Assembly: GCA_044225795.1 (NCBI GenBank)
Contig: JBGAIF010000007.1
Location: 62,001-126,000, forward strand
DNA: 64,000 nt
DNA from: Nemorincola sp044225795
Lineage (GTDB): Bacteria > Bacteroidota > Bacteroidia > Chitinophagales > Chitinophagaceae
Direction: 5' to 3'
Shown here: one piece after another, positions 26,750 to 35,355 of the stretch
How positions within the stretch are numbered: position 1 is the first letter of the stretch
How the letters are laid out: each line of letters opens with the position of its first letter
Program-made: the position numbers and the translations under genes
The notes under the pieces: generated by a model
What the model saw: the letters and a program-made list of their open reading frames with translations, nothing else
Database searches by the model: none
What the model was told of the DNA's origin: nothing

Positions 26750-28228
26750 TTATTTCTTTTTACTCTTCTTCCCCACCGCCGAGGTTGTAGATGCAGCAGG
26801 TGATTGTGCCACAGGCTTCGGCCTTTGTCGCTCAGCAGCTACAGGTGCTGCCAGACCGGGCACTTCCCATTTTCTTATCGCATCTGATATCCTGGAAATA
26901 AAGCCACTGTTAATAAGATACATAAGAATGATTGGCACAGCCTTGAACAATCCCCTCTTGGTGGTATTACTAAGGTCTGCAAGGGGTAACAGATATCCGA
27001 TAAAACCCAAACCAAAATAAATAACCCCAACACCATATAAAGCCATACGGGCCTCCTTACTGAATCTTCTGAAAAAAATCAGATCAGTGACCAAAATGGC
27101 AAGAAAAATGTGGAAATAAAGACCGTAATACGTCTGACCTGCATCTGAGAAAATGAGCACAGAAACAATATCTCGTAACCTGTCCGTCAACCCCGAAATA
27201 TCTGAAAGATTCGTGTTGATCTCCTTACCCAGATTCAGCTTAATTGGCACAAAATTTCTTACAAATCCGTTTATACATAAATTATAGAACAAAAATGGCA
27301 CTATGCCGAAAACTGCCAGTTGCAATAGTATCTTCTTGATAGGGACTTTGTCCTTATACTGGTTATACACAAGCATTGGTGCAAGCATAGCAATGAGAAT
27401 AAGCGATTCTGTTCTGATAAACGTGGCTAATCCAAAAAGGAATGCTGAGAAAGCAAAGTCGCTGGTACGCTTATCAAGAATGTATCTCGTCAGGAACCAG
27501 AATCCACTAAAGAAAAACACCATATTGCTGTAGTCATATAAGATCACGAATGTGTAAGCAAACAATTCTGGAACAGCAAAATAGAGCAACATCAGGATTC
27601 CCGCGATCCACGGGTGCTGACGCTGACGTACAAGGGAAAACAACCATGTAGTAAATGATACAAAAAGCACACTCAACCATAAAGCGCCGAAAGGAAATAC
27701 TAATAATTTGTAGGCAACCTGAAGGGCTGTGATATAGAATGATTTGAAGTAGTTGTTGCTCGTTGATAGATCGATCTTAAAGACCGAATTAATGAATGTC
27801 TTTTCCCTGACAGCATACTCTGCAACCAACTCAGGGCCTGACAACATGTCCCTGGAATAAGGAGGCATATAGAAGCATCTCCATAAGCTAATGATTACCA
27901 AAGCCAGCAGTATCAGTAAGAAAGGCCATTCATACAACTTTGGTAGAGAGAATTTAGGCAACGTAATAAGCCTGGGCTTTGAATAAATAATGGCGGGTAC
28001 ATAACATAAAACAGCGAAAACACCTATTCCTGTAGCCACATTCATCTTGGCAAGCGGAATATGCATCAGTTGCAAAAAACACGGCACAAACGACATCAAA
28101 GGCACACCGATCATAAATGATAGACAAACGTTTGCCAGATCACTTTGCTGTACTTTGAAATACCTGAGTATTCCGTTGCCAATTAAGTAGTGAGTAAGTA
28201 TCAGGTATAATAAGCCGGCGAAACTCAT
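26750..28228 (-). CDS. Multi-spanning membrane protein, possible GT-C glycosyltransferase
   Basis: A 492-aa protein with about 11-12 hydrophobic helices and a large periplasmic loop after residue 115 (SRDMLSGPELVAEYAVREKTFINS). This layout recalls GT-C enzymes and O-antigen-type membrane proteins, but the usual acidic motif in the first loop is not clear. The C-terminus is a basic tail ending KKSKKK. It overlaps the upstream small protein by 4 bases (ATGA), so the two are translated together and probably work together at the envelope. Confidence 0.65.
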   Translation of the reverse strand: MSFAGLLYLILTHYLIGNGILRYFKVQQSDLANVCLSFMIGVPLMSFVPCFLQLMHIPLAKMNVATGIGVFAVLCYVPAIIYSKPRLITLPKFSLPKLYEWPFLLILLALVIISLWRCFYMPPYSRDMLSGPELVAEYAVREKTFINSVFKIDLSTSNNYFKSFYITALQVAYKLLVFPFGALWLSVLFVSFTTWLFSLVRQRQHPWIAGILMLLYFAVPELFAYTFVILYDYSNMVFFFSGFWFLTRYILDKRTSDFAFSAFLFGLATFIRTESLILIAMLAPMLVYNQYKDKVPIKKILLQLAVFGIVPFLFYNLCINGFVRNFVPIKLNLGKEINTNLSDISGLTDRLRDIVSVLIFSDAGQTYYGLYFHIFLAILVTDLIFFRRFSKEARMALYGVGVIYFGLGFIGYLLPLADLSNTTKRGLFKAVPIILMYLINSGFISRISDAIRKWEVPGLAAPVAAERQRPKPVAQSPAASTTSAVGKKSKKK

Positions 28229-28701
28229 ATCTTCTTCTTGTATTTAATAAATTTTTCCATCACATAGTCATAATCCTTCCTGCTATGAAATTTCGATAAC
28301 ATGATCTGCCCGGGAGCACCTGCAACTATTGCCCAAGTCGCCTGTTCAATATTCGGGCTTAGCATACCGACCGAATTCAAACCGGTAAAATAATAAAATA
28401 GAGACGGTTCTATCTCATCAAAATCGTTAATTTTATTTGCCCGCAAGTAGTCCTGCGGAGGAATCAGCACTACCACATTTTGTTCTGCCGACAGCTTGAT
28501 CTGCATATCCTTTAAGACAGAATAAGTGTACCCATAACGTGAAACCCTTCGCTCTTCAATATCGATATGCTCTAACTGATCCGGAATATTTGCTACCGGA
28601 ATGATCTTCCGCTCCATCCACGAATTATACATAGGAAGGTTGTAGATAAGCGCAATAACGAATATGGAAGCTAGAAATAGTATAAGGCTTTTAAAATTCA
28701 T
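28225..28701 (-). CDS. Hypothetical membrane-anchored protein
   Basis: A 158-aa protein with one N-terminal hydrophobic segment (LILFLASIFVIALIYNLPMYN) that can be an uncleaved anchor, and a soluble domain facing outwards. The region VVLIPPQDYLRANKIND and WAIVAGAPGQIMLSKFHSRKDYDYV has no motif I recognise. It overlaps the following GT-C-like membrane protein, which suggests a two-gene unit. Confidence 0.65.
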   Translation of the reverse strand: MNFKSLILFLASIFVIALIYNLPMYNSWMERKIIPVANIPDQLEHIDIEERRVSRYGYTYSVLKDMQIKLSAEQNVVVLIPPQDYLRANKINDFDEIEPSLFYYFTGLNSVGMLSPNIEQATWAIVAGAPGQIMLSKFHSRKDYDYVMEKFIKYKKKI

Positions 28702-28758
28702 ACGTGATACAAAGTAAAAAAAATCGTCTGAAATTATGACACGGCCTTATAAAAATAA

Positions 28759-28787
28759 AAAAGACGCTGTGAAATACAGCGTCTTTT
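28759..28787 (-). terminator. Terminator after the DinB gene
   Basis: An 11-bp perfect stem (AAAAGACGCTG at 28759-28769 with CAGCGTCTTTT at 28777-28787) and loop TGAAATA. On the minus strand it is followed by a T-rich run. Confidence 0.85.
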
Positions 28788-28805
28788 AATATCTATCCAC
28801 CCTCT

Positions 28806-29294
28806 CTATTTATACTCCATCGCCGGGCTACCGGCCATTTTCCTGAGAATAGATAACTGGCCTATATGATAGGCCTCATGTGATATGAGAAATGATAGCG
28901 TACCCTTTAACGTATCATCACTCACAGGGGCGGCAAATGGCGCAGCGCCGGCCAACGCATCTACTGACATATGTCCAAGACGCTCACTGATCTCACCCGA
29001 TCTTTGCTTCCATTGGCTTACCAACTCATCCAGGGCAGGATAGGTTGCCTTCGGATCATACCCGTTTCCACGACCAAACTGGTCTGTGTACCCCGTAAAT
29101 GGCTCACCTCCTACCATACGGCTGATAGAGGCTACCCTTGTATTCAGTAAATGACCCGCAATCCATTTCATATTGTTGATAGCTTCATGTTTTCTTTCGT
29201 CAGCATCCATGTTAGTGATACCTTCCAGAACATTGGCATACAACCTTGTATGAAGGTCAAATTGGGTTTTCAGCGGAATTATTGACTCTGTCAT
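28806..29294 (-). CDS. DinB family protein
   Basis: A 162-aa four-helix-bundle protein of the DinB/YfiT-like superfamily. The three metal-binding His positions are visible in MKWIAGHLLN (about residue 48) and ISHEAYHIGQLSIL (about 138-143). Some relatives are thiol-dependent enzymes (bacillithiol or mycothiol transferases), which is of interest given the bacillithiol-type protein at 155-484, but the substrate is unknown. It lies 28 bases after the VOC gene and is in the same transcript. Confidence 0.88.
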   Translation of the reverse strand: MTESIIPLKTQFDLHTRLYANVLEGITNMDADERKHEAINNMKWIAGHLLNTRVASISRMVGGEPFTGYTDQFGRGNGYDPKATYPALDELVSQWKQRSGEISERLGHMSVDALAGAAPFAAPVSDDTLKGTLSFLISHEAYHIGQLSILRKMAGSPAMEYK

Positions 29295-29322
29295 AAATAT
29301 TGCTTTCGGTTAAAATAAAAAA

Positions 29323-29706
29323 TTAGTTGCCGGAATGCATCGCCACGTTATTTCCTTCAGAATCAACGAAAAAAGCCATATAACCGATCTCCGGAGATAT
29401 GGCAGTCTTAGGCATTGTTACCTTACCACCTGCCGCTTCTACCCTGCCTAGCGCAACCGAGAGGTCCGGGTTGCCATTGAAATAGATCTTTGCACCGTCA
29501 GCACTAGGCTTATGCATAGGACCTTGTACCAGTCCGCCCGATACCTTTCCGTTCATGTTTTCAGCAGGAAAAAAGGCCATTTTCATGCCCATCATTTCCG
29601 TTTCTTCCATTTTAACGTCGAATACTGCCTCGTAGAATTTCTTTGCCCTGGCCATATCATTTACGGATATTTCAAACCAGTTGAGAATGTTTACTGTACC
29701 GTCCAT
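29323..29706 (-). CDS. VOC (glyoxalase/bleomycin resistance) family protein
   Basis: A 127-aa single-domain protein with two beta-alpha-beta-beta-beta units: INWFEISVNDMARAKKFYEAVF at the N-terminus and VALGRVEAAGGKVTMPKTAI then GYMAFFVDSEGNNVAMHS at the C-terminus. The usual function is metal-dependent isomerase/ligase chemistry or ligand sequestration; which one cannot be told. It is divergent from the GlxA-type regulator and followed by the DinB gene. Confidence 0.9.
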   Translation of the reverse strand: MDGTVNILNWFEISVNDMARAKKFYEAVFDVKMEETEMMGMKMAFFPAENMNGKVSGGLVQGPMHKPSADGAKIYFNGNPDLSVALGRVEAAGGKVTMPKTAISPEIGYMAFFVDSEGNNVAMHSGN

Positions 29707-29794
29707 AAAGTTTGTTTTTAGTTTGTCAGATAATGTTTTGAAAGATTATGACACAAAATTATTGTCATAAACAATACATGGCGGCGTGTAAATA

Positions 29795-29824
29795 CGACAA
29801 TCTGAAGGGTTGATTGCGACAATC
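29795..29824. promoter_or_regulatory. Repeated CGACAATC motifs, candidate operator
   Basis: CGACAATC occurs at 29795-29802 and again at 29817-29824, 22 bp apart (about two helix turns). The second copy is half of a perfect palindrome GATTG-CGA-CAATC at 29812-29824 that lies within the promoter of the regulator gene. Confidence 0.4.
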
Positions 29825-29840
29825 GAAGACCATAACTTTG
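29810..29840 (+). promoter_or_regulatory. Promoter of the GlxA-type regulator (TTG-N20-TAACTTTG)
   Basis: TTG at 29810-29812 and TAACTTTG at 29833-29840 are spaced by 20 bases. The start codon at 29857 is 16 bases after the box. Confidence 0.7.
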
Positions 29841-29856
29841 CAAAAAATATCAGGAT

Positions 29857-30828
29857 ATGAAACACGTATCTATTATAGTGCCGCAAGGCGAGTGCATACT
29901 CAGCAGCATCATTGGCCCTTTCAAGGCGCTACGCACTGCAAATGACTATTTCCTAAAAACCGGCCGGCAACCTTTGTTCGATATTCATCTTGTGGGACTG
30001 GGGACAGATACCATCCTGTATCACGGGCTTTTTTCTGTTCACCCCAATAAAACGATAGCCGATATCACCAAGACAGACCTTATCATTATTCCGGCCTTGC
30101 AACCGAGAGCACTTACATTGAATGTGGAATTCATTCCATGGCTCAGCAACCATTATAAAAAGGGTGCGGAAGTGGCCAGCTTATGCGTTGGCGCATTCCT
30201 GCTCGCCTCTACCGGTTTACTCGATGGCAGAAAATGCACTACACACTGGATGGCGGCAGATGCTTTCCGGCAGATGTTTCCCGATGTGGAACTGGTCACA
30301 GAAAAGATCATTACCAGCGACCGGGGAATCTATTCCAGCGGTGGCGCCTATTCATTTATCAACCTCATTGTTTACCTCGTGGAGAAGTATTGCGGGCGAG
30401 AAACCGCCATCTATATATCTAAGGTACTGGAAGTTGATTACGACAGGGCAAACCAGTCACAATTCACTATATTCAACGGGCAGAAGGTGCATGAGGATGA
30501 GCCGATAAAGAAGGCACAGGAGTACATTGAAAATAATGTAAGCAAAAAAATATCTGTCGATCAGCTCGCCGACCTCTTCCTTATCAGCAGGCGCAACTTC
30601 GAACGGAGGTTCAAAAAAGCGACATCAAACACTCCTGTAGAATACCTGCAGAGAGTGAAGATAGAGGCTGCTAAGAAAAGCCTGGAATCGGGCAGAGAAA
30701 ATATCAATGAGATCATGTATGCTGTAGGGTATTCTGACAGCAAGGCTTTCCGAACTGTTTTTAAAAAGATAACAGGACTTTCTCCACTCGACTACCGGAA
30801 GAAATATTATCGCGACCTTGCTTTCTGA
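29857..30828 (+). CDS. GlxA-family transcriptional regulator (DJ-1/PfpI plus AraC HTH)
   Basis: A 323-aa regulator. Residues 1-190 are a DJ-1/PfpI amidotransferase-like sensor domain with the nucleophile elbow ASLCVGAFLLASTGLLDGR (Cys at about 111). Residues 215-320 are an AraC/XylS double HTH: SVDQLADLFLISRRNFERRFKKATSNTP and INEIMYAVGYSDSKAFRTVFKKITGLSPLDYRKKY. It probably senses a small molecule and controls the divergent VOC-DinB genes and itself; motifs at 29795-29824 are candidate binding sites. A terminator follows directly. Confidence 0.92.
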   Translation: MKHVSIIVPQGECILSSIIGPFKALRTANDYFLKTGRQPLFDIHLVGLGTDTILYHGLFSVHPNKTIADITKTDLIIIPALQPRALTLNVEFIPWLSNHYKKGAEVASLCVGAFLLASTGLLDGRKCTTHWMAADAFRQMFPDVELVTEKIITSDRGIYSSGGAYSFINLIVYLVEKYCGRETAIYISKVLEVDYDRANQSQFTIFNGQKVHEDEPIKKAQEYIENNVSKKISVDQLADLFLISRRNFERRFKKATSNTPVEYLQRVKIEAAKKSLESGRENINEIMYAVGYSDSKAFRTVFKKITGLSPLDYRKKYYRDLAF

Positions 30829-30843
30829 TCTAACGAAGAACTA

Positions 30844-30880
30844 AAAAAAGACCGGCAATAAATTATTGCCGGTCTTTTTT
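30844..30880 (+). terminator. Terminator after the GlxA-type regulator
   Basis: A 17-bp perfect stem, AAAAAAGACCGGCAATA at 30844-30860 with its complement at 30864-30880, followed by a T run. Confidence 0.88.
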
Positions 30881-30991
30881 GGTATATACCCGAAACATTT
30901 TTGCAGGAACTCTTATTGACATAGAAGAATACGTCCTCACTATTGGGATTACCTATAATATCATCAGGAAAATAAATTTACGTGATACTTA

Positions 30992-31027
30992 TTTTGTTTA
31001 ACTTTATTGTACTTTTGTTAAACATAA
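30992..31027. promoter_or_regulatory. Inverted repeat upstream of the carotenoid operon
   Basis: TTTTGTTTAAC (30992-31002) and GTTAAACATAA (31017-31027) are inverted copies with one mismatch, spaced by 14 bases. A -7-like TACTTTTG box (31010-31017) lies inside the spacer, so a bound protein would act at the promoter. The arrangement fits a MerR/CarH-type or other dimeric regulator, but none is encoded next to it. Confidence 0.5.
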
Positions 31028-31114
31028 TGTTATTTCAAAAATCGGTATTAATAAACAAAATAGGTTATAAAGGTGTTTTATCGTTTATTTTTTTATCGAC
31101 AATTATAAACATAA

Positions 31115-32596
31115 ATGAGTAAAATATCAGTTATCGGTTCCGGGTTTTCTGGCCTTTCAGCAGCCAGCTTCGCTGCTAAACACGGGCATGAAGTAACTGT
31201 ATTTGAAAAGAATACTACGACCGGCGGTCGGGCGCGCGCATTCAGCGAGGATGGTTTCATGTTCGATATGGGGCCTAGTTGGTATTGGATGCCCGATACA
31301 TTCGAACGATATTTTAATGCATTTGGCAGAAGCACCGAAGACTACTATAAGTTGGTACAGTTAGACCCCGGCTTTCAGATGATATTCGGAGCGGACAATA
31401 TTGTTCAGATACCGGCTAAAATGAACGACATATACGATGTATTTGAGTCAATAGAAAAAGGGAGTGCTGCGAAGCTCAGAAAATTCCTGGCGGGTGGCAG
31501 ATACAAATATGACATCGGCATGCGGCACCTGGTCTATCAGCCATCCTTCTCATGGCTGGAATTCGCAAAATATGATGTCCTCAAAGGTGTTACGCAGCTC
31601 GATGTCCTCCGCTCTGTAAGTACTCACGTGCGGAGCTACTTCAAAGATGAGCGGCTTGTAGCATTGATGGAATTCCCTGTACTGTTCCTTGGCGCCATGC
31701 CCCGGCAGATACCGGCTTTATATAGCCTCATGAATTATGCTGCCCTGGAACTGGGCACCTGGTACCCGATGGGAGGAATGACTGAGATCATTAAGGGCAT
31801 GGAGCAGCTTGCAATAAAACTCGGAGTCTCCATTGAAACGGCAAATTCTGTAAGAAAGATCAACACATCAGGCGACACCGCAATATCCCTGACAACTGAT
31901 AAGACCACATTTACCACAAATGGCATAATCGCTACCGGCGACTATCATCATATAGAGCAGGACCTGCTTTCTGACGACTGCAGAAATTACGATGAAGCTT
32001 ATTGGGATAAAAGAACAATGGCACCGTCTTCACTGATATTCTATGTAGGCGTGAATAAGAAGATCAGCAAACTGATACACCACAACTTGTTCTTTGACAG
32101 CTCTCTTGATGCTCATGCCCGTGAGATATATGAACAGCCACAATGGCCTGCCGACCCATTGTTCTATGTGTGTTGCCCTTCAAAGACAGACCCTTCTGTC
32201 GCTCCTCCGGGCAGCGAGAACCTTTTCATACTTATACCTATTGCACCCGGACTTGCAGATACAAACGAGATAAGAGAAAAGTACTTCAGTATGGTCATAT
32301 CACGTATGGAGAAACTGTGCGGAGAAGAAATAGAATCTCACATTGTTTACTGTAAAAGCTATTGCATCAATGATTTTACACAAGACTACAATGCTTATAA
32401 AGGCAATGCATATGGGCTGGCAAATACCTTGAGGCAAACAGCAGTACTGAAACCATCAATGCGGAACAAGAAGATAAAGAACTTGTTCTACGCCGGACAA
32501 CTGACAGTACCGGGCCCCGGTGTCCCGCCTGCACTTATTTCCGGGCAGGTAGCCGCAGAGCAATTAACCAAACAATTAAAATCTACAAGATCATGA
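31115..32596 (+). CDS. crtI: Phytoene desaturase (CrtI family)
   Basis: A 493-aa FAD-dependent enzyme that desaturates phytoene to lycopene. FAD-binding VIGSGFSGLSAASFAAKHGHEV at the N-terminus (residues 5-26, broken here by usual Gly pattern), VFEKNTTTGGRA, MFDMGPSWYWMPDTF, and the C-terminal NLFYAGQLTVPGPGVPPALISG are all CrtI signatures, and length is normal. It is the first gene of the seven-gene operon; crtB overlaps it by 4 bases. The long AT-rich leader upstream carries the inverted repeat at 30992-31027. Confidence 0.94.
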   Translation: MSKISVIGSGFSGLSAASFAAKHGHEVTVFEKNTTTGGRARAFSEDGFMFDMGPSWYWMPDTFERYFNAFGRSTEDYYKLVQLDPGFQMIFGADNIVQIPAKMNDIYDVFESIEKGSAAKLRKFLAGGRYKYDIGMRHLVYQPSFSWLEFAKYDVLKGVTQLDVLRSVSTHVRSYFKDERLVALMEFPVLFLGAMPRQIPALYSLMNYAALELGTWYPMGGMTEIIKGMEQLAIKLGVSIETANSVRKINTSGDTAISLTTDKTTFTTNGIIATGDYHHIEQDLLSDDCRNYDEAYWDKRTMAPSSLIFYVGVNKKISKLIHHNLFFDSSLDAHAREIYEQPQWPADPLFYVCCPSKTDPSVAPPGSENLFILIPIAPGLADTNEIREKYFSMVISRMEKLCGEEIESHIVYCKSYCINDFTQDYNAYKGNAYGLANTLRQTAVLKPSMRNKKIKNLFYAGQLTVPGPGVPPALISGQVAAEQLTKQLKSTRS

Positions 32597-33429
32597 AGCA
32601 ATTATTTGACAAGGTATCTACCATATGCAGCAAGGTCACAACACGCGCGTATAGTACCAGCTTCTCTTTAGGCATCCGCTTCCTCGACAAAAAGTTACAT
32701 ACTCCTATATACTCCATATATGGCTTTGTACGTTTTGCAGATGAGATAGTAGATTCTTTTCACGACTATGACAAGGAAACACTCCTTACCGAATTTGAAA
32801 CCGAGACCTGGAAAGCAATACAGCGGAAGATAAGCCTTAATCCGGTGCTGAACAGCTTTCAGCATGTGGTACATGAGTATCAGATTGACCACAAACTGAT
32901 TGAATGCTTTCTTAAAAGCATGAGGATGGACCTGAGGCAGACCGAACACACCGGCGACTCCTATAACGATTACATTCTTGGCTCTGCGGAAGTAGTAGGT
33001 CTTATGTGCCTGCATGTGTTCACTGATGGAGACAGGGAATTGTACAATAAGCTAAAGCCATTCGCGATGAAGCTGGGGGCCGCATTCCAAAAGGTCAACT
33101 TCCTCCGTGATATCAGGGCCGACTATGAAGTGCTCGGCAGGACATATTTCCCGGATGTTGACTTCAAACGATTCTCCCATACGGAGAAGGAAATGATCCA
33201 GCAGGATATTCAAAAAGACTTTGACTACGCCCTGACCGGCATTCGGATGCTGCCACTTTCATCACGGCGAGGTGTTTACCTGGCTTATTTCTACTACACC
33301 CGTTTGTTTATGCTCATCAAAAAAACACCGGCCGAACGCATCTTATCGGCCCGGATACGCATACCCGACCACCGGAAGCTAACCCTCATGTTTCAATCTG
33401 TAGTTCGCCACCAACTCAATATGCTATGA
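32593..33429 (+). CDS. crtB: Phytoene synthase
   Basis: A 278-aa head-to-head prenyltransferase joining two GGPP to phytoene. The two Asp-rich motifs are DEIVD (50-54) and DIRAD (173-177), and ARAYSTSFSLGIRFL-like N-terminal residues and NFLRDIRADYEVLGRTYFP are typical. Its start overlaps crtI and its stop overlaps the next gene by 4 bases each, so translation of crtI-crtB-TPR-like gene is coupled. Confidence 0.94.
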   Translation: MKQLFDKVSTICSKVTTRAYSTSFSLGIRFLDKKLHTPIYSIYGFVRFADEIVDSFHDYDKETLLTEFETETWKAIQRKISLNPVLNSFQHVVHEYQIDHKLIECFLKSMRMDLRQTEHTGDSYNDYILGSAEVVGLMCLHVFTDGDRELYNKLKPFAMKLGAAFQKVNFLRDIRADYEVLGRTYFPDVDFKRFSHTEKEMIQQDIQKDFDYALTGIRMLPLSSRRGVYLAYFYYTRLFMLIKKTPAERILSARIRIPDHRKLTLMFQSVVRHQLNML

Positions 33430-33884
33430 GATATATCGTTCTTTTTGCACTCTTCTGGTCGTCTGTGTCCTTTGCCGCACCTACTATTCCAGAACTGAGA
33501 GCACTTTACTATCGTGCAGCAGAAGATAAGCCTGCGGCAAAACAACTGTATGAGCACCTGAAAGATATTACACCTGTAAGCCCGCCCTTACTGGTATGCT
33601 ACAAAGGCGTTTCCATTATGATGCTGGCAAATCATACGATCAATCCTTACCGGAAATACAATTATTTCAAAAAGGGAAAAGAATTGGTAGAATCATCCCT
33701 GGCATCGGAACCAGGAAACCTCGAAGCACGTTTTATCCGGTATTGTATTCAGACAAATATACCGTCATTCCTCGGGTACAGCAACGAGGTGAAAGGCGAC
33801 AAGGAATACCTGCTGAATAACTGGAACAAAACACCCGATAACGATCTGAAAGAAAAAATAAAGCAATACCTTAGAATAAAATAA
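33426..33884 (+). CDS. Exported TPR-like protein in the carotenoid operon
   Basis: A 152-aa protein with a cleavable signal peptide (SSVSFAAP, cut after Ala17 or so). The mature part is helical with TPR-like spacing (ELRALYYRAAEDKPAAKQLYEHL; ELVESSLASEPGNLEARFIRYCIQ). It overlaps crtB by 4 bases and is followed 3 bases later by idi, so it is an integral operon member. Being periplasmic, it is unlikely to be a biosynthetic enzyme; a role in pigment or membrane organisation is speculation. Homologues in related operons would be informative. Confidence 0.75.
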   Translation: MRYIVLFALFWSSVSFAAPTIPELRALYYRAAEDKPAAKQLYEHLKDITPVSPPLLVCYKGVSIMMLANHTINPYRKYNYFKKGKELVESSLASEPGNLEARFIRYCIQTNIPSFLGYSNEVKGDKEYLLNNWNKTPDNDLKEKIKQYLRIK

Positions 33885-33887
33885 TCA

Positions 33888-34412
33888 TTGATGAGCGAAC
33901 TGGTGATACTTGTAGATGAAGCCGATAACGAGATAGGAATAATGCCTAAGCTGGAAGCGCATGAAAAAGGGCTGCTGCACCGTGCAGTTTCTGTATTCCT
34001 ATTCAATTCAAAGGGTGAAATGTTATTGCAGAAACGTGCCGGGAATAAATACCATTCCGGCGGCTTGTGGTCAAATACCTGCTGCAGTCACCCACGCATT
34101 GCAGAGAGCACAAAAACTGCTGCTATGCGCAGGCTATATGAAGAAATGGGGATCATCTCCGACCTGGAAGATAGATTTTCTTTTGTGTACAAGGCAAGTC
34201 TGGACAACGGCCTGACCGAATATGAGTTCGACCATGTATTTACCGGCATCTGCGATACTACTCCTGCCCCCGACAGTAATGAGGTCAGTGACTGGAAGTA
34301 TATGGATGTTAGTTCATTGCTGGCCGATGTAAGTACAAACCCGCAGCACTATACAGAGTGGTTCAGGATCTGCATCAGGGATAAACAAAAACAATTGTTT
34401 GACAGCAAATGA
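33888..34412 (+). CDS. idi: Isopentenyl-diphosphate delta-isomerase, type I
   Basis: A 174-aa Nudix-fold enzyme that interconverts IPP and DMAPP and feeds GGPP formation. The catalytic Cys is in LWSNTCCSHPR (59-69), the metal and base Glu in YEEMG and YEFDHVF. The type I length of about 175 aa fits. It overlaps the SRPBCC gene by 4 bases. Having idi inside the operon links precursor supply to pigment synthesis. Confidence 0.95.
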   Translation: MMSELVILVDEADNEIGIMPKLEAHEKGLLHRAVSVFLFNSKGEMLLQKRAGNKYHSGGLWSNTCCSHPRIAESTKTAAMRRLYEEMGIISDLEDRFSFVYKASLDNGLTEYEFDHVFTGICDTTPAPDSNEVSDWKYMDVSSLLADVSTNPQHYTEWFRICIRDKQKQLFDSK

Positions 34413-34882
34413 AGATATACTCTTTACACCGTGAGCAATTACTACCGGTAAGCATCAGTGACGCGTGGGATTTCTTCAGCTCCGCGGGCAACCTGCCAAA
34501 GATAACTCCGCGAGATATGGATTTCAGGATTGTATCTGCACCGGATGACACCCCTATCCGGAATGGCATGCTTATATCTTACACATTGAGGCCACTTTTC
34601 AGCATACCTGTAAAGTGGACAACTGAAATAAAAGATGTGCAGGCACCGGATATGTTCATAGACACACAGCTCCATGGCCCTTATAAGCTTTGGGAACATA
34701 AACATACATTCACTGCTGTAGAGAACGGAGTCTTGATGACTGATGATGTGCGGTACGCTCTTCCACTGGGCATCATCGGGCAGGTGGCGCACTCACTTTT
34801 TGTAAAAAAGAAACTGCAACAGATATTCGACTTCAGGGCAACGACACTCGGGGAATTATTCAAACGTAAAAAGGCGGCATAA
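34409..34882 (+). CDS. SRPBCC family ligand-binding protein
   Basis: A 157-aa START-like (SRPBCC) fold protein: MKIYSLHREQLLPVSISDAWDFFSSAGNLPKITP is the typical first strand and helix, and the later TDDVRYALPLGIIGQVAHSLFVKKKLQQIFDFR is the long C-terminal helix. Such domains bind hydrophobic ligands in a deep cavity. Location between idi and crtZ with 4-base overlap upstream and 1-base gap downstream points to carotenoid binding or handling, but this is inference. Confidence 0.85.
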   Translation: MKIYSLHREQLLPVSISDAWDFFSSAGNLPKITPRDMDFRIVSAPDDTPIRNGMLISYTLRPLFSIPVKWTTEIKDVQAPDMFIDTQLHGPYKLWEHKHTFTAVENGVLMTDDVRYALPLGIIGQVAHSLFVKKKLQQIFDFRATTLGELFKRKKAA

Positions 34883-34883
34883 T

Positions 34884-35354
34884 ATGTGGCAGATGAATCT
34901 ATTGATCCTTATGGCAACATTCTTCGGAATGGAGGGTGTTGCCTGGCTTACACACAAATATGTGATGCATGGCATGCTATGGCGGCTGCATGAAGACCAC
35001 CACAGGAAGAACCCGTCCTCTTTCTTTGAGAAGAACGATTATTTCTTCCTCATCTTCGCGGTCCCGGGTATCATCTTCCTGGCACTCGGGGTTTATGCAG
35101 GCATTTCACCACTATTATATGCCGGACTGGGTATCACCATCTATGGCGCCGCATACTTCCTGGTTCATGATATATTCATCCACCAGCGTTTCAAGCTATT
35201 CAGAAATGCCGACAACTTTTATTTCAAGGCGATCAGGCGCGCGCACAAAATGCACCACAAACACCTGAGCAAAGAAGACGGCGAATGTTTTGGCATGCTG
35301 TGGGTACCAATGAGCTACTTCAGGGATGCCCTGAAGAAACCCCAATTGAAATAA
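34884..35354 (+). CDS. crtZ: Beta-carotene hydroxylase (CrtZ-type)
   Basis: A 156-aa membrane di-iron hydroxylase adding 3-OH groups to beta-ionone rings. The His clusters are THKYVMHG (23-30), HEDHH (36-40), HDIFIH and HKMHHKH (near 130), which give the ten-His set of the family. Four hydrophobic segments are visible. It lies between the SRPBCC gene and the cyclase, with spacers of 1 base each side; the product should be zeaxanthin. Confidence 0.93.
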   Translation: MWQMNLLILMATFFGMEGVAWLTHKYVMHGMLWRLHEDHHRKNPSSFFEKNDYFFLIFAVPGIIFLALGVYAGISPLLYAGLGITIYGAAYFLVHDIFIHQRFKLFRNADNFYFKAIRRAHKMHHKHLSKEDGECFGMLWVPMSYFRDALKKPQLK

Positions 35355-35355
35355 A

